A DNA stretch of 64,000 nt from WHTI01 sp963826105 (GTDB taxonomy: Bacteria; Actinomycetota; CADDZG01; WHSQ01): positions 1 to 64,000 of the forward strand of contig CAWGWA010000017.1 of assembly GCA_963826105.1 (NCBI GenBank). The letters are read 5' to 3'. The position numbers and the translations under genes were made by a program. The notes under the pieces are model-generated. The model did not search any database and had not been told where the DNA came from. It was given only the letters and a program-made list of their open reading frames with translations. Numbering within the stretch: the first letter of the stretch is position 1; the number at the start of each line of letters is the position of its first letter. Positions 44,400 through 53,021 of this stretch are shown piece by piece.

Positions 44400-45221
44400 G
44401 TGAGTCCTGGAACGATCGCGCTGATAGTGGTGGCGGCCTCGGTCGCAGCGTGGGGCCTCTTCATGGCCAACATCACGATCCGGCGCGAGCGGAAAGCCAA
44501 GGCGGAAGCGAAGGCGCTCGCGGCGGGGGCCGGCGACACCGGTGAAACCTCTCCGGTAGCCGCCGCAGTCACCGAGCCCGGACCGGAGCCCGAGCCCGAA
44601 GTGACGGTGACCAAGGTTCCCGAGAAGGCCCGTAAGCCTCTGACCCCCGATCAGCTCGCGGTGTCCCGGCGCCAGTTCCTCAACCGCACGTGGTCCGCCT
44701 CGTTCGGCGTCTTCCTCGGGATCTTCGGCATGTCGACCCTGTCGTTCTTGTGGCCCAAACTCACCGGTGGATTCGGCACCAAGATCACGGCCGGCAACTA
44801 CGAGGATCTTCTGGCCGAGATCGGCCCGGCCGGCGGGTTCAAGCCGGTCTTCATCGCCGAGGGCCGCTTCTGGCTGACCTACTACGACGGCACCGGTGAC
44901 GCCCCCGTTTACGCCACGACGTTCGCGGTCGAGAACAAGATGCAGGCGCTCTACCGGAAGTGCGTACACCTCGGCTGCTCGGTCCCCCACTGTGACACCT
45001 CGTTGCTCTTCGAGTGCCCTTGTCACGGCTCCAAGTACCGGCTGTCGGGCGAGTACTACGGTGGCCCCGCTCCCCGCGGCCTCGATCGCTTCCCGATCGA
45101 GATCGTCGGCGGCAAAGTGGTCGTCGACACCGGCGACCTTCAGACCGGCCCACCCCGCGGGACCGACACGTGGGTGAAGTTCTCGGGCCCGGCCGGACCT
45201 CTGTGTGTGCCCAGTGCGTAG
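44400..45221 (+). CDS. Rieske iron-sulfur protein of the bc complex
   Basis: 273 aa from a GTG with GGAGCGATAG upstream. An N-terminal transmembrane helix, a charged Ala/Glu/Pro linker, a twin-arginine segment SRRQFLNRTWSAS with a second helix, then the [2Fe-2S] domain with motifs CVHLGC and CPCHGS (two Cys and two His ligands plus a disulfide pair). An extra Cys lies between them (PHCD). High-potential electron acceptor from menaquinol. Confidence 0.93.
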   Translation: MSPGTIALIVVAASVAAWGLFMANITIRRERKAKAEAKALAAGAGDTGETSPVAAAVTEPGPEPEPEVTVTKVPEKARKPLTPDQLAVSRRQFLNRTWSASFGVFLGIFGMSTLSFLWPKLTGGFGTKITAGNYEDLLAEIGPAGGFKPVFIAEGRFWLTYYDGTGDAPVYATTFAVENKMQALYRKCVHLGCSVPHCDTSLLFECPCHGSKYRLSGEYYGGPAPRGLDRFPIEIVGGKVVVDTGDLQTGPPRGTDTWVKFSGPAGPLCVPSA

Positions 45222-45263
45222 CGTGACGACGCCGGGCGTCGACCCCACCGCGAGGATGGGCAC

Positions 45264-46304
45264 GTGAAGACGAGCGACATCCTTACGATCGTCGTCGTCG
45301 TTCTGGGCCCGGCCGCGGCGCTGTGGTTCATCTTCATCGCGCGAACCCGGATCAAGGACCCCGCGGCCAGACTTGGCATCCCGAAGGCGTTGCGCCCCGG
45401 CCAGCCGGACGAGGTTCTCGAGGGCAGGCGCCTCGAGCGCATCATGATCTATGGGGTCCTCTCGACGCTGGCGCTTGCCGCCTTTATCCCGGCCTACTGG
45501 CTCCCCGAGACCGGGCGTCAGGACACCTTCCAGGAGCACCAGGACGAGACGTCGGTCGAACGAGGGTTCCTCGTCTACGGAGCTCCCCCCGACCTCGAGG
45601 AAGCCGAATCGGGAGGGCCGGCCGAGTTCAAAGAGGCCGAGGAGGCGATCGCGCTGGGGCAGAACTGCGGGCAATGCCACGGTCCGGCCGTCGAGGACCA
45701 GGAGGAGGAGACCTGGGCGGCCGGAGGGCTTGCGGCCGCAGGGTACGTCGATCCGGTGACCGGAGACACGGTCGCCTACGTCGCACCGCCGCTCAACAAC
45801 GTTTTCACACGCTGGGACGAAGAGGTCGTCAGGTTCACGATCGAGCGTGGTCGACCCGGCACGCCGATGCCCGCGTGGGGCACCGAGTACGGGGGATCGA
45901 TGACCGAGCAGATGGTCGACGACGTCATCGCCTGGCTCAGGACCCTGCCCGCCAACAACGAGGCGCCCGGGGGGATCTCAGAGAACTGTGGAGAGCCGGA
46001 ACCGTTCGACCTCCAGTGCGGTGAGGAGATCTTCACCGCACGCTGCGCCGTGTGCCACGGATCCGAGGGACAGGGCAAGGATGAAACCGGTGCTGAGGCC
46101 GAGTGGCACCAGGGGACCGCGCTCTGGATGGGGAAGGTCAAGCACCTCACCAACGCTCAGCATCTCTTCACCGTGATCAACGGTCGACGCTACGCATTCA
46201 TGCCTCCGTTCAGCGACGCACCGGAGCAAGGCATCCCAGCCAATCCCTATCCCCTCACGATGGACCAGATCAGAGCCGTCGTTAACTACGAACGGAGCCT
46301 CTAG
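45264..46304 (+). CDS. membrane cytochrome c with two heme c motifs
   Basis: 346 aa from a GTG. Two transmembrane helices in the first 85 residues, then two cytochrome c domains with CGQCH (about residue 135) and CAVCH (about residue 264). Candidate Met ligands lie in TPMPAWG and FMPPFSD. Serves as the cytochrome c1/cc equivalent that takes electrons from the Rieske protein. Maturation depends on the Ccm genes upstream. Placement directly after Rieske is typical of such operons. Confidence 0.9.
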   Translation: MKTSDILTIVVVVLGPAAALWFIFIARTRIKDPAARLGIPKALRPGQPDEVLEGRRLERIMIYGVLSTLALAAFIPAYWLPETGRQDTFQEHQDETSVERGFLVYGAPPDLEEAESGGPAEFKEAEEAIALGQNCGQCHGPAVEDQEEETWAAGGLAAAGYVDPVTGDTVAYVAPPLNNVFTRWDEEVVRFTIERGRPGTPMPAWGTEYGGSMTEQMVDDVIAWLRTLPANNEAPGGISENCGEPEPFDLQCGEEIFTARCAVCHGSEGQGKDETGAEAEWHQGTALWMGKVKHLTNAQHLFTVINGRRYAFMPPFSDAPEQGIPANPYPLTMDQIRAVVNYERSL

Positions 46305-47003
46305 TTGGACGCCATCACACTCGAGGGCTACGGCGTATTCATCTCCAGCCTCATCGTGTTCTGCGGAAGCATCTGGTTGCTGCTTGCGGTCGTCCTCGGA
46401 TCACGCCTCGCCTACTTCATCACGGCTTCGGTGACTCTGGCTTTCGTCCTGATCATGGGAGCCGTGTGGTCCTTCACGCAGCTTGGCCCCGTCGGTGTCG
46501 CTCCCAGCTGGTCTGCTCTGGGGGTCGGGGATCCGTCGGAGATCGACTTCTCCGGAGCGGGTTCCTATCCCGACGGGGACTGGCGTCCGCCCGACTCCGA
46601 CGATGAGGAAGACGTCTCGCATGCCGCGGAATCCGAGGGAGCCGCAAGCGAGGCCCTGACCACGGCGATCGAAGAAGACGAGATCACCACCTTCGAGCCC
46701 GAGGGCGAAGAGGAAGCCGTCGAGCCCATCGCGACGTCCGACTCGACCCTGCTGCTCGAGGTGAACGACAAGCTCTACGGCGCTACGCTCTTCCAGGCCG
46801 GTGTTGGTGAGGACGCCGCGGCCCCCGAACCGGCTCAGGTCGGTGACCCGGGCACGGTGCTGGTCGTGACCGAGTTCGACCCCGGCGACCCATACGGCCT
46901 CCCTCGTAAGATCACCCTTGGCGTCTTGATCCTCTTCATCCTGCATCTGGTCGGCCTCAGCCGGGCCGAGAGCAAGGCCAAGGGCGCCGAGGTGACCGTA
47001 TGA
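46305..47003 (+). CDS. membrane protein of the bc operon, unknown
   Basis: 232 aa from a TTG directly after the cytochrome c stop. Two transmembrane helices at the start (residues 10-60), a strongly acidic Asp/Glu/Ser/Pro region (about 85-150), a short conserved-looking stretch (LLLEVNDKLYGATLF), and a C-terminal helix (ITLGVLILFILHLVGLSR). I recognise no family. Overlap with the next gene and operon position suggest an accessory subunit. Confidence 0.75.
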   Translation: MDAITLEGYGVFISSLIVFCGSIWLLLAVVLGSRLAYFITASVTLAFVLIMGAVWSFTQLGPVGVAPSWSALGVGDPSEIDFSGAGSYPDGDWRPPDSDDEEDVSHAAESEGAASEALTTAIEEDEITTFEPEGEEEAVEPIATSDSTLLLEVNDKLYGATLFQAGVGEDAAAPEPAQVGDPGTVLVVTEFDPGDPYGLPRKITLGVLILFILHLVGLSRAESKAKGAEVTV

Positions 47004-47197
47004 AAAGAGAGAGGCGTTCGATGATGTCGATCCGGAAGCTACGCGTTGCACTCCTGGCCCTCTTTGCGCTGGCCATGCCAGCGTGCGGCGCCGGGATCGA
47101 CGCCGGCGTGCAAGGAGGCCGGGCGTTCATCGCGCTGACGGTCTTCCTCGTCATCGGAGTGGTGATCCTCTACCTGGCGCTCGGTCGCGAGGAGTAA
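47000..47197 (+). CDS. small membrane protein or lipoprotein, last gene of the bc operon
   Basis: 65 aa. The start overlaps the preceding stop (ATGA), and an ATG at 47021 with GAGAGG upstream may be the real one. The sequence has a signal-like segment ending LAMPAC, possibly a lipobox, then a second hydrophobic helix (AFIALTVFLVIGVVILYLAL) and a short charged end. No family recognised. It converges on tadC with a 9-base gap. Confidence 0.6.
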   Translation: MKRERRSMMSIRKLRVALLALFALAMPACGAGIDAGVQGGRAFIALTVFLVIGVVILYLALGREE

Positions 47198-47206
47198 CTC
47201 CGCGGT

Positions 47207-48097
47207 TCAGCGGCTGATGATGTTCTCGAGGATCTCGATCACTCCGGGGCCCACCGTTACGACGAAGATCGACGGGAAGATGAACAGGATCACCGGGAAG
47301 AGGATCTTCACCGGAGCCTGAGCTGCCTTCTCTCTCGCCCTCTGCCGGCGCTTCAGCCTGACCTGGGCGGCCTGGACCCTCAGCACGTCGGCCACCGCTG
47401 AGCCCATCTGATCGCTTTGGATCAGGGCGATGACGAAACCGGAGAGTTCGGGTACGTCGGTTCGGTCACGAAGATTGACGAGCGCGTCCCGGCGCGAGAC
47501 CCCCAGTTCGATCTCTCTCAGGACCCGTGTGAACTCGGCTCCGAGGGGACCATCGAGGTTATCGGTCACGATCTCCATAGCCTGTTCGAGCCCAAGACCC
47601 GCCTCGACGGTGATCGAGAGGAGATCGAGAGCCTCGGGAAGGTCAAGTGCAACCTTCGCCTGACGTTCGCGGGCACGGGAGTCGAGCCACAGGTCGGGCA
47701 CGAACGAAGCTAGGACGGCGATGAAGAGCCCCCAGAGGGCCGGAGGGAAGCTGCCGAACGGAGCCGCCCATCCGAACAGGAACCCGACGATCGCGGCGGC
47801 GGCCTTATAGGAGAAGATCCGCTCGCTCGAGACCTTGCCCTCGAACCCCGCGTACACGATGCGGTTCCGGATCAACTCGACCCGTCCCGTGGGAGAGACC
47901 TTCCCCATCACCCGTGCGGAAGCCGCCATTAGGGGTTCCAGGACCCGATAGACCGCGCCGGGTCGATGGACGATCCCGTCGTCGAGCTCGATCTCGCTCG
48001 GTGAAGTCGTGGCCACCTCGGCGCGGGTCCGGGCCAATCCGTAGGCGAATGCACCCAAGCCCCCGCCCACGAGCACTGCTGCGATGAGAGTGATCAT
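47207..48097 (-). CDS. tadC: Tad pilus assembly membrane protein TadC (GspF-like)
   Basis: 296 aa from the ATG at 48097. A T2SSF domain with PEALDLLSITVEAGLGLEQAM and, near the end, KILFPVILFIFPSIFVVTVGPG typical of TadC. About four transmembrane helices. It overlaps tadB by a few bases less than the normal coupling distance and is the last gene of the locus. Works with TadB as the inner-membrane platform for pilin extrusion. Confidence 0.9.
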   Translation of the reverse strand: MITLIAAVLVGGGLGAFAYGLARTRAEVATTSPSEIELDDGIVHRPGAVYRVLEPLMAASARVMGKVSPTGRVELIRNRIVYAGFEGKVSSERIFSYKAAAAIVGFLFGWAAPFGSFPPALWGLFIAVLASFVPDLWLDSRARERQAKVALDLPEALDLLSITVEAGLGLEQAMEIVTDNLDGPLGAEFTRVLREIELGVSRRDALVNLRDRTDVPELSGFVIALIQSDQMGSAVADVLRVQAAQVRLKRRQRAREKAAQAPVKILFPVILFIFPSIFVVTVGPGVIEILENIISR

Positions 48098-48099
48098 GC

Positions 48100-49056
48100 T
48101 CACACCTCGATCTTGATGATCCGGGACATGACGAAGAAACCGAAGACCATCATCACGGACGCTCCGGCCACCATCACGAGACCGGGGAGCGTGCTGAACA
48201 ACGGATCCAGATAGTCCGGGTTCGTGAGAAGAAGGAACCCCGCAACCGCGAACGGCAGCGCGCCGAGGATGTAGGCCGACAACTTCCCCTCGGCCACCAA
48301 GGCTCTGAGTTCGCGACGCACCTCTTCTCTTGCCCTCATGAACTCCCCGACGGTTCGCAGGATGTCCGCGAGCCGGCCTCCGGTACGTTGCTGCACGACG
48401 ATCGCCTGCACCGTCCAAGTCAAGTCACGAGAGCCCAGTCGCTCCGACATCGCCTTCAGCGCGTCGACCAAGGGGGCACCTAGACGAGCCGCGGACAGGA
48501 CCCTGGAGAACTCGGATGCCGCGGGCTCGGACGCTTCCGAAACCACGACCTCGAGCGATTGCTGGATCGAGGAGCCGGACTCGAGCGCCGCGGCAAGGAG
48601 GTCGAGAACGTCCGGGAATTGGTCTTCGAACGCGGCCCGTCGTCGTTCAACCGACCGACTCATGACCAGGTAGGGGATCGTGAGACCTCCGGCTGCGAGC
48701 AGAACCGCTAGTCCGATCGAGGAACCAACGACCCCCACGACCGCGCCGAGGGTCCCGGCTATCACCGATGCGGCGATGAACTCTCCCGGGGTCACCTCCC
48801 AGTCGCTCCTCTCGATGCGAGAGGTAACGCGCGCGAACGTTCCGCTCTTCCCGAGAGCGCGCTCGGTGATCAGGCCTGCTCGGGCGAGGATCCTGGAGGT
48901 CTCCTTGGCGGTTTCAAGGGAGCTGCTCTCGAGATAGGCGGTCTCGACGAGCTCTCGCAGATTACGCACGCTTCGCCGCTTACGTGCCTGGTAGGCGACG
49001 ATGGCCGCGAACAACCCGGTCCCTACGAGCAGGGCGCCGAGGACATCGGGAGTCAT
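48100..49056 (-). CDS. tadB: Tad pilus assembly membrane protein TadB (GspF-like)
   Basis: 318 aa. Two N-terminal helices, a T2SSF domain with QFPDVLDLLAAALESGSSIQQ and RTGGRLADILRTVGEFMRAR, and C-terminal helices. Partner of TadC. The ATG overlaps the tadA stop by four bases. Confidence 0.9.
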   Translation of the reverse strand: MTPDVLGALLVGTGLFAAIVAYQARKRRSVRNLRELVETAYLESSSLETAKETSRILARAGLITERALGKSGTFARVTSRIERSDWEVTPGEFIAASVIAGTLGAVVGVVGSSIGLAVLLAAGGLTIPYLVMSRSVERRRAAFEDQFPDVLDLLAAALESGSSIQQSLEVVVSEASEPAASEFSRVLSAARLGAPLVDALKAMSERLGSRDLTWTVQAIVVQQRTGGRLADILRTVGEFMRAREEVRRELRALVAEGKLSAYILGALPFAVAGFLLLTNPDYLDPLFSTLPGLVMVAGASVMMVFGFFVMSRIIKIEV

Positions 49057-50459
49057 GGTTTCCTCGCATTCCCGCTGCTCGGGCCGCGGAAGATCGCCGC
49101 CTCGAGAGGAACGCCGCGCTCGGCGAGCTTCTCCGCCACCCTTGGTCGAAGGCCGGTCGCCTCCAAGGGGCCGTCACCGCTCCGCTTGAAGACGTCCTGC
49201 ATGGTGATGACATCACCTTCGCGGCCCTGGATCTCGGCGATGGCGACGATCGTCCGCCGTCCGTCGCTCCTGCGATCCAGCTGGATCACAACGTCGAGGG
49301 CGCCGGCGATCTGCTCGCGCACCGCCTGCAACGGAAGGTCGAGTCCGCTGAAGAGCACCATCGTTTCGAGTCGCGCAAGTGCATCCCGGGCCGAGTTGGC
49401 ATGGACGGTCGTGAGTGAGCCCTCATGCCCAGTGTTCATCGCCTGGAGCATGTCGAGTGCCTCCGCTCCGCGGACCTCGCCGATCACGATCCGATCGGGC
49501 CGCATACGCAGTGCGTTCTTGACGAGATCGCGGATCGAGACCTGACCGACTCCTTCGATGTTCGCGGGACGTGACTCGAGCCGGACCACATGCGGTTGCT
49601 CGAGCTTCAGCTCGGCCGCATCCTCGACCGTTACCACTCGGTCCGTGTCGGGGACGTAGTTCGACAGAACGTTGAGCAGAGTTGTCTTTCCGGTGCCGGT
49701 TCCGCCGGAGATCAGCACGTTCAGCTTTCCCTTGACCGCCGCCGATAGGAACATCGCTGCATCCTCAGAGATCGATTCCATGCGGATGAGATCGACGACG
49801 GTGTAGGGCATCTCGGGGAAGCGACGGATCGTGAGCACGGGCTCCCCCACCACGAGTGGCGGGATGATGGCGTTGATCCTGCTCCCGTCCTGCAGCCGGC
49901 CGTCTGCCATCGGCGACGCGTCATCGACCCTGCGACCGGCAACCGCGAGCATCCGGTCGATCACCTGGCGGTACGAATCGAGGCCGGCGAAACGGATCGA
50001 GGTCCGCGCCAGCTTCCCCTCGCGCTCGATCCAGATCTCGTCGTGCGCATTGCACATGATCTCGGTGACGTCCGGGTCCTCCATCAGCATCTCCAGCGGA
50101 CCCCAGCCGAGCATGTCGGCGAGCATCTCCTGGAAGAACGTCGCCTTCTCGCGCGGGCCGACGGATACCGAAGACCCCTTCATCTCCTCGGCTAGGTGAC
50201 GCTCCAATCGAAGGCGAAGATCGCCCTCGTTAACTGCCCCGGTAGCCAGCTTGGGGCCCAGCTCCTTCACGACGGAAGCCCGGACCCGGGCCTTCAGGCG
50301 CTCGAGCGCGGCCGATTGGTGATCCAGCGACGACAGTCTGCGGGTCTGTGAGCGAGGTACCTCCGCTCGAACCGGGGGTGGGGCGGCCTCTCCGTTCGTG
50401 ATCAGGGGAGCTCCCGAGGTGTCCTTCGCCGCCTGGGCCAGCCGCTCTGAAAGTTTCAT
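49053..50459 (-). CDS. tadA: Tad pilus secretion ATPase TadA (CpaF)
   Basis: 468 aa AAA-type secretion ATPase that powers pilus assembly. Walker A GGTGTGKTTLL, an Asp box (VVTVEDAAELKL), Walker B (RPDRIVIGEVRGAEALDML) and a His box (GHEGSLTTVHAN) all fit CpaF. N-terminal about 90 residues are helical and variable. Coupled to tadZ upstream and tadB downstream. Confidence 0.95.
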   Translation of the reverse strand: MKLSERLAQAAKDTSGAPLITNGEAAPPPVRAEVPRSQTRRLSSLDHQSAALERLKARVRASVVKELGPKLATGAVNEGDLRLRLERHLAEEMKGSSVSVGPREKATFFQEMLADMLGWGPLEMLMEDPDVTEIMCNAHDEIWIEREGKLARTSIRFAGLDSYRQVIDRMLAVAGRRVDDASPMADGRLQDGSRINAIIPPLVVGEPVLTIRRFPEMPYTVVDLIRMESISEDAAMFLSAAVKGKLNVLISGGTGTGKTTLLNVLSNYVPDTDRVVTVEDAAELKLEQPHVVRLESRPANIEGVGQVSIRDLVKNALRMRPDRIVIGEVRGAEALDMLQAMNTGHEGSLTTVHANSARDALARLETMVLFSGLDLPLQAVREQIAGALDVVIQLDRRSDGRRTIVAIAEIQGREGDVITMQDVFKRSGDGPLEATGLRPRVAEKLAERGVPLEAAIFRGPSSGNARKP

Positions 50460-51382
50460 CCTTGATCCCCCTTCTTCGAGAGCAGCCGGGATAGAAGGCG
50501 ACCGCGATCCCCGCCGGGGGTCGCGGACATGACCTGCGCCGCAAGGTCCTCGGGGAGGATGTCGCGCACCGCCTTCAAGAGCTCCCGGGAAACGGCGTGG
50601 CGGGGCTCGGACTCGATCACGACCGTTCCCATATTCATCGCCCGCATGATGGCGCGGGATTGGGAGATCAGACCAACGAAGCGATCGTTAAACGTCTCCT
50701 GAACCTGCTTCACATCGAGACCCACGTCGGAATCGATCTTGTTGAGGACCAGCCGAAGCCTCGAATCGTCGATCTTCAAACGGGTGACGGTATCGAGGAA
50801 CACTCTGAGGTTCTTGAGGCTGGGGACATCCAGCGTCGCCATGACCACCACGAGGTCACTGTGGTCGAGCGCCGTCAGAACAACCTCATTCAGGGAAGGT
50901 GGAGTGTCGATCACGACGACGTCGTAGAGCGGGATCACCGCCTCGATGACCCGCTCCACGTCGCGTGCCCCGACGTGATCCGCGAGCGACGGATCGCGCG
51001 GTGCCGTCAGAACGTCGAAGCCCAGGTCGTGCCTCACGACGAGTTCGTCGAGGTGCTCGGTAAGGGCGTCCTCGGGAAGAGGTGCTCCCTTGGCCCCGTA
51101 AAGCCCGTCGTAGATCGAGTACTGGGACCGCAACTGCAGCGCCGCAGCCACCTCCCCGAACTGCAGATCGAGATCGACGAGGAGAACTCTCTTGCCGCTC
51201 CGGCCGGTCAGCGCCGCGAGGTTCGTGGAGAAGAACGTCTTGCCGCATCCTCCGGTCGCCGACGCAACCGTTAACACGACCGCTTCAGACGTCTCGGGAA
51301 GAGTCAGCTCGAGACCGTCTTCGGCCTCCTGGAACTCCGGCGTCTCCAAGTCAGTTTTCACGGTTCGCAGCAACAACGTCAT
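50456..51382 (-). CDS. tadZ: MinD/ParA-like ATPase TadZ (CpaE)
   Basis: 308 aa. Deviant Walker A SATGGCGKTFFSTNLA (residues 41-56), DVVVIDTPPSLNEVVL as Walker B/switch, and a C-terminal segment VRDILPEDLAAQV. The receiver-like N-terminus of many CpaE proteins is shortened to about 30 residues here. Such proteins position the Tad machine. The ATG at 51382 overlaps cpaB by 32 bases, and a GTG at 51361 would reduce this to 11. Confidence 0.85.
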   Translation of the reverse strand: MTLLLRTVKTDLETPEFQEAEDGLELTLPETSEAVVLTVASATGGCGKTFFSTNLAALTGRSGKRVLLVDLDLQFGEVAAALQLRSQYSIYDGLYGAKGAPLPEDALTEHLDELVVRHDLGFDVLTAPRDPSLADHVGARDVERVIEAVIPLYDVVVIDTPPSLNEVVLTALDHSDLVVVMATLDVPSLKNLRVFLDTVTRLKIDDSRLRLVLNKIDSDVGLDVKQVQETFNDRFVGLISQSRAIMRAMNMGTVVIESEPRHAVSRELLKAVRDILPEDLAAQVMSATPGGDRGRLLSRLLSKKGDQG

Positions 51383-52097
51383 CGGGAGTCACTCCATTCG
51401 GGGTCGTGTGGTGTTCGCCGTCATTGGTGATCGCGAGGTAGAGGGTGCCGAGCGTGGACGCATTGACCAGCCGCTCCGCCTGAGCAGGGCTCACTTCGAG
51501 AACCGCGATGACTTCATTCTGGAGAGTCGTCGCACCCGAGTCCTCGTCCTCGGTCTGAGCGGCCGCGACCGACACCGCCAGCACCCGGATCCCACTCAGG
51601 AACAACTTCGTACGGTTGCTCGCCGGGCTTACCTCGGTCCCTTGGTTGAGGGGCGCGTAGGTCGCGAAGACGTCGACCGAGCCGCCGGGAGAGGCGTAGC
51701 GCGCAACGCCCGGCGATAAACCAACCTGGACCGCGACCGCGACCATGCCCTTGGCCGGCCGGAGGCTGCTGATCGCCTCCGGAGCGGCAAACTGGCCGGC
51801 GGTGAGTTGCGCCCCTTCCGATAGGGGGGCCGAGAGGACCAGTCCCTCGACCGCATCGAGGTCACCCAACGCCCCCAGGGCCACGTACTCCCTCGGGATC
51901 TCTTCGATCGATGTGAGATCGGCGAGGCTCTCGAGGGTGGCGCCGGGTTCGATCGCCGCGCTCGCGACGAGCACTGGGATCGTCTCCTTGCCATCCGAGA
52001 TCCGTTCCTTCACCTTGCTTCCGTACGCCAGCACCAGCAGCGCGCCCACAAGGGCCGCCACGAGACCGAGCACGATCGTGACATTCAGTCTGCGCAT
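51351..52097 (-). CDS. cpaB: Flp pilus assembly protein CpaB/RcpC
   Basis: 248 aa. One N-terminal membrane helix and an SAF-type domain (VLVASAAIEPGATL) followed by the RcpC part (SPGGSVDVFATY, RVLAVSVAAAQ). In diderms it works with the secretin. In monoderms it probably spans the wall. No secretin gene is present here, consistent with a single-membrane cell. Confidence 0.85.
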   Translation of the reverse strand: MRRLNVTIVLGLVAALVGALLVLAYGSKVKERISDGKETIPVLVASAAIEPGATLESLADLTSIEEIPREYVALGALGDLDAVEGLVLSAPLSEGAQLTAGQFAAPEAISSLRPAKGMVAVAVQVGLSPGVARYASPGGSVDVFATYAPLNQGTEVSPASNRTKLFLSGIRVLAVSVAAAQTEDEDSGATTLQNEVIAVLEVSPAQAERLVNASTLGTLYLAITNDGEHHTTPNGVTPDDVVAANREN

Positions 52098-52128
52098 CGT
52101 TCCTCCTCAAGTGAGCCGTTACTCGTCG

Positions 52129-52575
52129 TCACTCCTTCACCCCCACAACCGTTGCGTGCAGCGTCACTTCGGGCCGATCGAAGAAGACTCCGATCGGGCC
52201 GAGACTGACCGTGCGTTCGAGCGTGACCCTGACTTCGGTCCCGGGAAGGGTTGAAGAGTCGGAGGGATCGGGCGTGACGGTGACGTCCATGTCGCCCAGG
52301 CCCCCGTCCGCGGTGCCGAACCTCGCGCAACGCGCCTCCGCTTCGACGTTCTCGACCGAGGGAGAGCGCTTCGCCAGCAGTTCGCCGGCGCAGGAGCGCC
52401 GTTTCTGATCCGGAACTGACGTAGCGAACGCCGCCGCGGCACCGGCGGAGCGGCCCAACTTCACCTGCTCGATCACCGCGCCGATCAACGGCCACACGAT
52501 CGCGAGCAACGCCATCAGGACCACCATGAAGATCGCCATCTCGACCGCGGCCGCTCCCCGCTCTCTCCTCATCAC
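52129..52575 (-). CDS. TadE-like pseudopilin, second
   Basis: 148 aa. Class III-type leader with ERG|AAAVEMAIFMVVLMALLA, Glu at +5 after the cleavage glycine, then a mainly beta domain with three cysteines. Short positively charged N-terminus (MMRR). Coupled to the preceding TadE gene by four bases. Likely a minor pilus or pseudopilin component. Confidence 0.82.
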   Translation of the reverse strand: MMRRERGAAAVEMAIFMVVLMALLAIVWPLIGAVIEQVKLGRSAGAAAAFATSVPDQKRRSCAGELLAKRSPSVENVEAEARCARFGTADGGLGDMDVTVTPDPSDSSTLPGTEVRVTLERTVSLGPIGVFFDRPEVTLHATVVGVKE

Positions 52576-53021
52576 TGCCTCCGCCCGCTGGCGGTCCGTG
52601 TGATGTCATCGAATCCATCCAGACCCACCGCGGAGAGGAACCCAGCGGCGATGTTCAGGACCGGCAGATCCTCAAGACGGATGGTCACGGTCACGCGATC
52701 GCCCTCGTTCGGGTCGTCGGAAAGGCTCGTCAACGAGATCTCCGCTTCGGGGACGAATCCCGGGAGTACGTCGGCGTTGACCATCGCGGCGACTTCCGCC
52801 TCGGTCGGGTAGGGCGCCGAGTTCGAGCTGCCCTGCCGGATGCTGGCGTAGCGAGCCGCCTCGGAGGCTGCGTGATCGGCCGTGCTCGCGTAGAGAGCGT
52901 AGAAGCCCCCGAACAGAAGTAGTCCTACGAAGAGGATCACGAGCGGCAGGATGATCGCGAATTCGACCGCGGTCGCACCACGCTCGTCGACCAATCCCGG
53001 GCCGTTCCTTCGTGTAGTCAT
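52572..53021 (-). CDS. tadE: TadE-like pseudopilin, first
   Basis: 149 aa. Leader with DERG|ATAVEFAIILPLVILFVG, Glu at +5, a single hydrophobic helix and a soluble domain with AASEAARYASIRQGS, the typical TadE post-helix pattern. The start overlaps the stop of the TadG-like gene by one base. Confidence 0.87.
   Translation of the reverse strand: MTTRRNGPGLVDERGATAVEFAIILPLVILFVGLLLFGGFYALYASTADHAASEAARYASIRQGSSNSAPYPTEAEVAAMVNADVLPGFVPEAEISLTSLSDDPNEGDRVTVTIRLEDLPVLNIAAGFLSAVGLDGFDDITRTASGRRQ

Noticed and set aside
44349..45680. 443-aa open frame opposite the Rieske and cytochrome c genes
   Set aside because: It is antisense to two clear proteins, has the Arg/Gly/Asp-rich composition of a shadow frame in GC-rich DNA, and no domain.
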